This document shows, one piece after another, positions 58,904 through 64,000 of a stretch of 64,000 nucleotides of DNA. The DNA lies in assembly GCA_905233625.1 (NCBI GenBank), contig CAJOFJ010000007.1, positions 1 through 64,000 of the forward strand, written 5' to 3'. The notes beneath the pieces are model-generated. The model was not told where the DNA came from. It did not search any database and was given only the letters and a program-made list of their open reading frames with translations. Source of the DNA: an uncultured Bacteroidales bacterium (lineage in GTDB: Bacteria > Bacteroidota > Bacteroidia > Bacteroidales > WCHB1-69). Numbering within the stretch: position 1 is the first letter of the stretch; each line of letters opens with the position of its first letter. A program made the position numbers and the translations under genes.

Positions 58904-61633
58904 ATGGCAGAAGAGAACGAAAACATAGAAGAGCAAACAATAGATGAAAATTTGAATTCCGAAATGGCGGCGGAGGAGGAAAATGGAACCATGATGAACG
59001 TGGTTCATGTGGGCTCCATCTTCGAGAATTATTTCCTGGATTATGCCTCGTATGTCAACCTAAACCGTGCTATTCCCGAGGTGATTGACGGCCTTAAACC
59101 CGTGCAGCGTCGTATCCTGCATTCCATGGACGAACTGGAGGATGGCCGCTACAACAAGGTGGCAAACATTATCGGTAATACCATGAAATATCATCCTCAT
59201 GGTGACGCTTCTATTGGTGACGCACTGGTGCAGCTGGGACAAAAAGGTCTGTTGATTGATACCCAGGGTAACTGGGGAAATATCCTGACAGGTGATGAGG
59301 CAGCCGCCCCTCGTTATATTGAGGCGCGTCTTTCAAAGTTCGCTATCGATGTGGTTTTCAATCACAAAACCACCGAATGGCAGCTGTCGTACGATGGCCG
59401 TAACAAGGAACCTGTCACCCTTCCCGTGAAGTTCCCTTTGCTGCTGGCGCAAGGTACAGAAGGTATCGGTGTGAGTATTGCTACCAAGATTCTGCCGCAC
59501 AATTTCAATGAATTGCTGGACGCTTCCGTGGCTATTCTGGAGGGCAAGGATTTTGAGATTTATCCTGATTTCCCCACCGGCGGCTATGTGGATGTGAACA
59601 AATACAACGAAGGGGTCAATGGCAAGATTCTGAATCGTGCCAAGATTTCCATCGTGGATAAGAAAACGCTGGTAATTACAGAGATACCCTACGGTACCAA
59701 TACTACTGATTTGATTCAGTCCATCACGCCTCAAATTGAAAAAGGCAAGCTGAAAATCAAGAAGATTGACGATAATACCGCCAGCCAGGCCGAGATTTTG
59801 TTGCACCTTTATCCGGGTGTATCTCCCGACCAGACCATCGATGCGCTCTATGCGTTCACGGATTGCAGCATGTCGTACTCACCGAATGCTTGCGTGATTT
59901 TTAACGGCAAGCCTTGTGTGATGTCGGTGAAGGAGATTCTGCGTATCAACACTAACAATACAGTCAATTTGTTGCGTCGCGAGCTGGAAATCGCGTTGGA
60001 AGAGTTGGGCGACCAGTGGCATAAGATTTCACTGGAGAAGATTTTCTTCGAGAAGGGCCTGTACAAGCAGTTGGAGAAGGACGCTTCCAGCTGGGACGAC
60101 CAGATTAGTGCCATCGAGAAGGCTTTCAATCCCTATCGCAAACTCTTTGTCAAGGAAATTACCCGTGAGGATGTGCTCCATCTGTGCGAGAAACCAGTCA
60201 GGAAGATTTCGAAGTTCGATATCAAGGAAGCTACGGATAAAATTGCTGATATTGAGGCAAATATCGATGAAGTAAAGAACCATTTGGAACATCTGATCGA
60301 TTATGCCATCAATTATTTCAAACAGCTGAAAAAGAAATACGGAAAAGGTCGTGAACGTAAGACTGAAATCCGCAACTTCGACAATATTGTGGCGGCGACG
60401 GTGGCTGTGGCTAACCAGAAATTATATGTGGACCGTGTGGAAGGTTTCGTTGGGACTGCTCTCAAACGCGACGAGAATGTGGAGTATGTGTGCGACTGTT
60501 CCGATATCGACGAGGTCATTGTCTTCAAGGAGAACGGTACGTTTACCGTCAGCAAGGTCAGCGACAAGCAGTTCTTCGGCAAGGATATAATTCTGGTAGA
60601 GGTATTCAAGCGCAATGACGACCGAACCATCTACAATATGATTTACTCCGATGGCTTGTTTGGCACAGCCATGGTGAAGCGTTTTGCCATTGGTGGTGTG
60701 ACCCGCGACAAGGAGTATGTCCTCACCAAGGGCAAGCAGGGTAGCAAGGTGCTGTACCTCACTTCCAATCCTAATGGTGAAGCCGAAAAGGTGCGTGTGT
60801 TCCTGAAGCAGAAAGCAAAATTGAAGAAATTGCAGTTCGATTTTGATTTCTCCACCTTGGCTATCAAAGGCCGTGCTTCGATGGGTAACATCTTGTCCCG
60901 TAATCCAGTACGTAAGGTTGAATTATGTCAGAAAGGCGTTTCCACTCTGTCTGCTATCAACATCTATTTCGATGATATTGTTACCCGTCTCAATACGGAG
61001 GAGCGCGGCGTGCTCTTGGGTTCTTTCAAGGAAGATGACAAGATCCTGACCGTTTATGGCGAAGGCTATTATAAGATTGTAGGTTTTGATTTATCTACTC
61101 ATTTTGAAGATAATCTATTGATTATCAAAAAGTTTAATAAAAATAGAATCCTGACAGCGGTGTATTATCACAGCAAGGAGGACAAATATACCATCAAGCG
61201 TTTCAATCCGGATAACACACCCAAGAAGATAGAATTTATCCCGCAGGAGAAATATGTGAAGTTGGTCGGGGTGAGCATTGATTATCTGCCGCAGATTGAT
61301 GTGACTTATTTCAAGAAGAATCCGAAAGAACTTGAGCATGAAATTGTTAACTGCGCTGAATTTGTGGAGGTGATGGGGGTGAAAGCCAAGGGCAAGCGTT
61401 TGAATTTCGGTACCATTAAAAATGTGAAGTTTATTGATCCGCTGCCTTACGATGAACCGGAGGAAGAAGAGGAAGTGGCTGAGGTTGAAGAGGTTGAAGC
61501 TGAAGAGGTGATGGATGATATTGACATGCAGGTGGCGAAGGAGATTTACGACAATGTGGATGACTCACAATCCGCACCCAAGGACGACCATCCTAAGGGA
61601 GATGACAAAGGGGAACAGTTGAGCCTGTTTTGA
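58904..61633 (+). CDS. parC: DNA topoisomerase IV subunit A
   Basis: 909 residues. Type IIA topoisomerase subunit that cuts and passes DNA, needed to unlink daughter chromosomes. DGLKPVQRRILHSM and the catalytic Tyr at residue 138 in AAPRYIEARL are clear. The C-terminal part (about 490-800) has propeller blades but lacks a clean GyrA box (QRRGGRG-type), which together with an acidic N-terminal extension (about residues 1-30) and an acidic tail (PEEEEEVAEVEEVEAEEV) favours ParC over GyrA. No parE lies next to it in the window. The stop TGA opens the heptamer array that follows. Confidence 0.87.
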   Translation: MAEENENIEEQTIDENLNSEMAAEEENGTMMNVVHVGSIFENYFLDYASYVNLNRAIPEVIDGLKPVQRRILHSMDELEDGRYNKVANIIGNTMKYHPHGDASIGDALVQLGQKGLLIDTQGNWGNILTGDEAAAPRYIEARLSKFAIDVVFNHKTTEWQLSYDGRNKEPVTLPVKFPLLLAQGTEGIGVSIATKILPHNFNELLDASVAILEGKDFEIYPDFPTGGYVDVNKYNEGVNGKILNRAKISIVDKKTLVITEIPYGTNTTDLIQSITPQIEKGKLKIKKIDDNTASQAEILLHLYPGVSPDQTIDALYAFTDCSMSYSPNACVIFNGKPCVMSVKEILRINTNNTVNLLRRELEIALEELGDQWHKISLEKIFFEKGLYKQLEKDASSWDDQISAIEKAFNPYRKLFVKEITREDVLHLCEKPVRKISKFDIKEATDKIADIEANIDEVKNHLEHLIDYAINYFKQLKKKYGKGRERKTEIRNFDNIVAATVAVANQKLYVDRVEGFVGTALKRDENVEYVCDCSDIDEVIVFKENGTFTVSKVSDKQFFGKDIILVEVFKRNDDRTIYNMIYSDGLFGTAMVKRFAIGGVTRDKEYVLTKGKQGSKVLYLTSNPNGEAEKVRVFLKQKAKLKKLQFDFDFSTLAIKGRASMGNILSRNPVRKVELCQKGVSTLSAINIYFDDIVTRLNTEERGVLLGSFKEDDKILTVYGEGYYKIVGFDLSTHFEDNLLIIKKFNKNRILTAVYYHSKEDKYTIKRFNPDNTPKKIEFIPQEKYVKLVGVSIDYLPQIDVTYFKKNPKELEHEIVNCAEFVEVMGVKAKGKRLNFGTIKNVKFIDPLPYDEPEEEEEVAEVEEVEAEEVMDDIDMQVAKEIYDNVDDSQSAPKDDHPKGDDKGEQLSLF

Positions 61634-61668
61634 AAGTTGATAGTTGAAAACTGAAAGTTGATATTTTC
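61632..61668 (+). repeat. Heptamer-word island at the parC stop
   Basis: TTGAAAG, TTGATAG, TTGAAAA, CTGAAAG, TTGATAT; the parC stop is in the first word. Confidence 0.78.
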
Positions 61669-61674
61669 ATTGAA

Positions 61675-61780
61675 AATGTGCTAATGTGCCAATTTATAAT
61701 ATTCTGTAGTCTGTGTTTGATAGTCTGTGAACTATTCGGTTCACGGCTCACAGCTCATAGCTCATGGCTCAAAGCATATC
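61675..61780 (+). repeat. Word repeats at the 5' end of the peroxidase gene
   Basis: AATGTGCTAATGTGCC at the left, and GGCTCACAGCTCATAGCTCATGGCTC at the right (minus strand CTATGAG/CTGTGAG heptamers), overlapping the predicted N-terminal coding region. Confidence 0.7.
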
Positions 61781-62841
61781 ATTTTTTTTTCACTTGTCTG
61801 ATACTCTTTACAGTGGTTTCCTGCAAGAAGCCTGAGTTCAAAGCTACTCCATACGAAATCCAGATTCCGCGGCATTTTCCTACGCAGTTGAATATTCCTT
61901 CCGACAATCCCATGACGGTGGAGGGGGTGGCATTGGGCCAAAAACTTTTCCACGACGGTCATTTGTGCGGTTATACGGGCAGTGATGAAGCCCAGATGAT
62001 GAGTTGCGCCACTTGCCATAACCCTCAGCATAGTTATGACATTGGCACGGACAATCCACGTTTCCCTGGCGGTCAGCCAGTGGGTTTGTCGGGACAGCCC
62101 ACACATCATGTGCCGCTGCCCTTGGTGAATTTGGTATTCAACAGCAATGGCTATTTGTGGAATGGCGCTACTACCAGTCTGGAAGATATTGTGTTAGCTA
62201 CTTTTACCGACCCTACGGAGATGAACAGCGATTATGACAGGGTGGTGGCGGCTATCCAGTCGAATAGTACCTACCCACCGATGTTTGAGAAAGCTTTTGG
62301 CACGCAGAATGTTACTATTGACCGCATTGCCAAGGCTATTGCCCAATATGTCCGGACTTTAGTTAGTGCAAATTCGAAATTTGATAAATACTTGAAAGGA
62401 CAGATACAATTGACTCCGCAGGAACTCAACGGTTATGTGTTGTTCTCAACTGAAGAGGGTGGTGATTGTTTCCATTGCCATGGCGGGGACGGTACGCCTT
62501 TGTTTACGACTAATCTGTTTTATAATAATGCTTTGGATGATGTTTTCAATGATTCGCATGACCGTTATGCTGTAACAGGAGCCCCGATGGATCATGGGGC
62601 GTACAAGGCACCGACTTTGCGCAATATCGCGGTGAGTGCGCCTTATATGCATGACGGGCGTTTCAAGACCTTGGACGAGGTGTTGGCGTTTTACAATACA
62701 GGGCAGAAAAACTCGCCTTATGTAAGTCCCTTGATGCACCATGTAAACGATGGGGGAGTGCTGCTCACGCCTGGCCAAATTGCGGACCTGAAAGCCTTTC
62801 TGGAGACACTGACCGATGAGGAGTTGATAGTTGATAATTGA
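61678..62841 (+). CDS. Di-haem cytochrome c peroxidase (MauG/CcpA family), lipoprotein
   Basis: Two Cys-x-x-Cys-His sites: SCATCH and DCFHCH, with LWNGATTSLEDIV and GAYKAPTLRNIAVSAPYMHDGRF typical of the bacterial di-haem peroxidases. A hydrophobic stretch ending TVVSC looks like a lipoprotein site. It would reduce peroxide in the periplasm with electrons from c-type donors. The start is uncertain: GTG 61678 or ATG 61684 read through word repeats (segment GSRLTAHSSWLKAY), giving an over-long signal; no better start is present. The end (IVDN) and stop are formed by the next word array. Confidence 0.85.
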   Translation: MLMCQFIIFCSLCLIVCELFGSRLTAHSSWLKAYHFFFTCLILFTVVSCKKPEFKATPYEIQIPRHFPTQLNIPSDNPMTVEGVALGQKLFHDGHLCGYTGSDEAQMMSCATCHNPQHSYDIGTDNPRFPGGQPVGLSGQPTHHVPLPLVNLVFNSNGYLWNGATTSLEDIVLATFTDPTEMNSDYDRVVAAIQSNSTYPPMFEKAFGTQNVTIDRIAKAIAQYVRTLVSANSKFDKYLKGQIQLTPQELNGYVLFSTEEGGDCFHCHGGDGTPLFTTNLFYNNALDDVFNDSHDRYAVTGAPMDHGAYKAPTLRNIAVSAPYMHDGRFKTLDEVLAFYNTGQKNSPYVSPLMHHVNDGGVLLTPGQIADLKAFLETLTDEELIVDN

Positions 62842-62952
62842 TAATTGACAGTTGACAATTAAAAGAATTCAAAATTCAAAATCCCAAGTTCACAGCTCAT
62901 AGCTCATAGCTCATAGCTCACAGCGCAATAAACACTAAACATTAAACATTTG
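62822..62952 (+). repeat. Heptamer-word island after the peroxidase gene
   Basis: TTGATAG, TTGATAA, TTGATAA, TTGACAG, TTGACAA, TTAAAAG; then AATTCAAAATTCAAA, then TAGCTCA (several units), then AAACACT, AAACATT, AAACATT. Confidence 0.8.
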
Positions 62953-62968
62953 AACTTTGAATCTAATC

Positions 62969-62993
62969 CTGCGGTGTAACCGCAGTCACCGCA
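62969..62993 (+). other. Two overlapping hairpins upstream of the cobalamin adenosyltransferase gene
   Basis: CTGCGGT - GTA - ACCGCAG (62969-62985) competes with TGCGGTG / CACCGCA (62970-62976 and 62987-62993). Only one can form at a time. It could be a control element or merely a palindromic relic; no cobalamin riboswitch box seen. Confidence 0.35.
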
Positions 62994-63008
62994 TAAAAAC
63001 ACGATACT

Positions 63009-63539
63009 ATGAAAATCTACACTAAAACCGGAGACAAAGGAGAAACCTCATTAGTAGGAGGAAAAAGAGTGAAAAAATACGACACGTTGCTGGAGGCTTA
63101 CGGCACCATAGATGAGCTGAATTCCAATATCGGCTTGGTCATTGCGGACGAACCGGAGCCATTTCTGACGGATATCCAGCGAATGCTGTTCGTGGTGGGA
63201 GGCATGTTGGCTACCGAGCCACTGAACTGGGCCAAATACTGGCCAGATGTGGATTTTGCGGGTTTGTTGCAGCAAATTGAATCGGAGATTGACCGTATGA
63301 GTGCGGAGCTGGAGCCCTTTAAGGGCTTTATTCTACCGCAAGGTTCCATGCTGATTGCGCACATTCATGTTTGTCGCACAGTATGCCGCAGAGCCGAACG
63401 TTTGGTGGTAAAAATCGCTGAGGAAAACGAAGCATACGCACCCCTCTTGAAGATTGTAAATCGACTTTCCGATTATTTCTTTATTTTGGCTCAATTCTGT
63501 CATAAAAAAAATAACATTTCTCTAACTTATTGGAAATAA
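63009..63539 (+). CDS. Cob(I)alamin adenosyltransferase, PduO type
   Basis: 176 residues. Transfers the adenosyl group of ATP to cob(I)alamin to form the coenzyme of methylmalonyl-CoA mutase. PduO/MMAB features: TKTGDKGETSLVGGKRVKKYD at the N-terminus, GTIDELNSNIGL, PQGSMLIAHIHVCRTVCRRAERLVV and the closing NRLSDYFFILAQF. Fits with the methylmalonyl-CoA decarboxylase cluster 34 kb away. Confidence 0.93.
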   Translation: MKIYTKTGDKGETSLVGGKRVKKYDTLLEAYGTIDELNSNIGLVIADEPEPFLTDIQRMLFVVGGMLATEPLNWAKYWPDVDFAGLLQQIESEIDRMSAELEPFKGFILPQGSMLIAHIHVCRTVCRRAERLVVKIAEENEAYAPLLKIVNRLSDYFFILAQFCHKKNNISLTYWK

Positions 63540-63586
63540 GAGGGAAAAAATTAGCAAGAAAAGTGCATATTTTATAAAAAAAAGAG

Positions 63587-63594
63587 TACTTTTG
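63587..63594 (+). promoter_or_regulatory. -7 element of the DUF2795 gene
   Basis: TACTTTTG followed by CCG, 26 nt upstream of 63620. Confidence 0.55.
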
Positions 63595-63619
63595 CCGCCA
63601 CAAAAAAGGAGGACAGATT

Positions 63620-63841
63620 ATGTATTGGACACTTGAATTAGCCACAAAATTGGAGGATGCTCCGTGGCCGGCAACCAAGAAGGAATTGATAGATTTTGCC
63701 CTTCGTTCGGGAGCTCCTATGGAAGTCATTGAAAACCTTAATGAGATAGAGGATGAGGGTGAGATATATGACAATATCGAAGACCTTTGGCCCGATTATC
63801 CCACCAAGGATGACTTTTTTTTCCATGAGGACGAATACTAA
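63620..63841 (+). CDS. DUF2795 domain protein
   Basis: 73 residues, small acidic soluble protein common in Bacteroidota: MYWTLELATKLEDAPWPATK, LRSGAPMEVIENLNEIEDEGE, then DLWPDYPTKDDFFFHEDEY. Very conserved sequence, unknown function. GGAGG lies 9-13 nt upstream of the ATG, an unusually good Shine-Dalgarno for this window. Confidence 0.9.
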   Translation: MYWTLELATKLEDAPWPATKKELIDFALRSGAPMEVIENLNEIEDEGEIYDNIEDLWPDYPTKDDFFFHEDEY

Positions 63842-63876
63842 TTTAGGCATCGAAAAGATTTCTAAGAAAAAAAAAG

Positions 63877-63918
63877 AAAATCCCATTCTGTCGGTAAGAT
63901 GGAATGGGATTTTGATTT
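63877..63918. terminator. Terminator after the DUF2795 gene
   Basis: Perfect 12-bp stem AAAATCCCATTC / GAATGGGATTTT, 13-nt loop; A-rich on the left, so it may act for a minus-strand gene too. Confidence 0.82.
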
Positions 63919-63960
63919 ATAGGTGGGATTCACACCCTTTTATGGAAAAATAGTTTCTCT

Positions 63961-63999
63961 TTATTGTTGTTTTATAACCTTGCTGATTCCGAGGCATTG
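63961..63999 (-). CDS. Possible 3' end of a minus-strand gene at the window edge
   Basis: One minus-strand frame reads QCLGISKVIKQQ and a TAA, with the two-way terminator 43 nt downstream. Too short to confirm; the other two frames stop as well. Confidence 0.25.
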   Translation of the reverse strand, partial: QCLGISKVIKQQ

Positions 64000-64000
64000 G

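Noticed and set aside
58708..58992. Minus-strand frame rich in WAVGCELWG repeats
   Set aside because: It is the heptamer array (CACAGCC/CACACCC) translated in one frame and it overlaps the real parC start; no promoter or family.
62842..63008. Cobalamin riboswitch before the adenosyltransferase gene
   Set aside because: The region is mostly heptamer words, and no B12-box-like segment was found.

Overview
This window looks like a chromosomal segment of a member of the Bacteroidales (phylum Bacteroidota). The reasons are the gene content (type IX secretion C-terminal domains, a TamL-type lipoprotein barrel, FISUMP, DUF2795, a sodium-pumping methylmalonyl-CoA decarboxylase set, M16 protease, NADP-type GdhA), the repeated promoter element TAnnTTTG upstream of at least 25 genes on both strands, and the lack of strong Shine-Dalgarno sequences. 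No tRNA, rRNA, CRISPR array or transposase was seen. All calls come from reading translations and motifs; no database search was run.

Layout. 1-6270: accessory RHS region. The 3' end of an RHS gene enters from the left edge with its toxin tip and immunity candidate. Two orphan tip plus immunity cassettes follow, then a Schlafen-AlbA/HATPase/HTH regulator-like gene, then a dead RHS fragment. 6448-9465: galE, a GNAT-like gene and an SDR gene (minus). 9730-13141: exbB-exbD-tonB-folC (minus). 13311-20647: ftsK, a LolA-like gene, tamL and a RecD-like helicase (plus). 20665-22051: nadE and a secreted coiled-coil protein (minus). 22254-25347: mnmE, a phosphopantetheinyl transferase and a FISUMP protein (plus). 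25484-29811: mmdA, a lamin-tail/OadG gene, a biotin carrier and mmdB (minus). 30114-39208: a shrunken DUF819 gene, M16 protease, gdhA, DUF486, recJ and dnaA (minus). 39582-43296: a lipoprotein, a T9SS cargo protein, a YiiX-like hydrolase and DUF2147 (plus). 43380-50084: pepD, a SIMPL protein, a propeller-like protein, a transglutaminase lipoprotein and cutC (minus). 50361-55801: a TerB-like protein, ferritin, PrsW, valS and an orphan reading frame (plus). 55863-58049: a T9SS cargo protein, a solo HicB and a MntA-HepT pair with a broken hepT (minus). 58289-63841: a small membrane protein, topoisomerase IV subunit A, a di-haem peroxidase, a cobalamin adenosyltransferase and DUF2795 (plus).

How the genes work together. 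The methylmalonyl-CoA decarboxylase cluster would couple decarboxylation to sodium export and fits propionate-forming fermentation; the cobalamin adenosyltransferase would supply the cofactor of methylmalonyl-CoA mutase. ExbB/ExbD/TonB, the LolA-like protein, TamL, the T9SS cargo proteins and many lipoproteins describe an active outer membrane. The three RHS immunity candidates are all exported or membrane proteins, which suggests envelope-acting toxins.

The most unusual signal is outside the genes. Intergenic DNA is filled with arrays of degenerate 7-nt words that nearly all fit Y-T-R-N-N-N-N on one strand. They keep a 7-nt register while switching between word families, supply the stop codons of many genes, and in places are translated. 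Two other dispersed element families (a GTAGAGACG palindrome and a CCCCTTCT/AGAAGGGG double hairpin) accompany them, and one palindrome is inserted in frame in a T9SS cargo gene.
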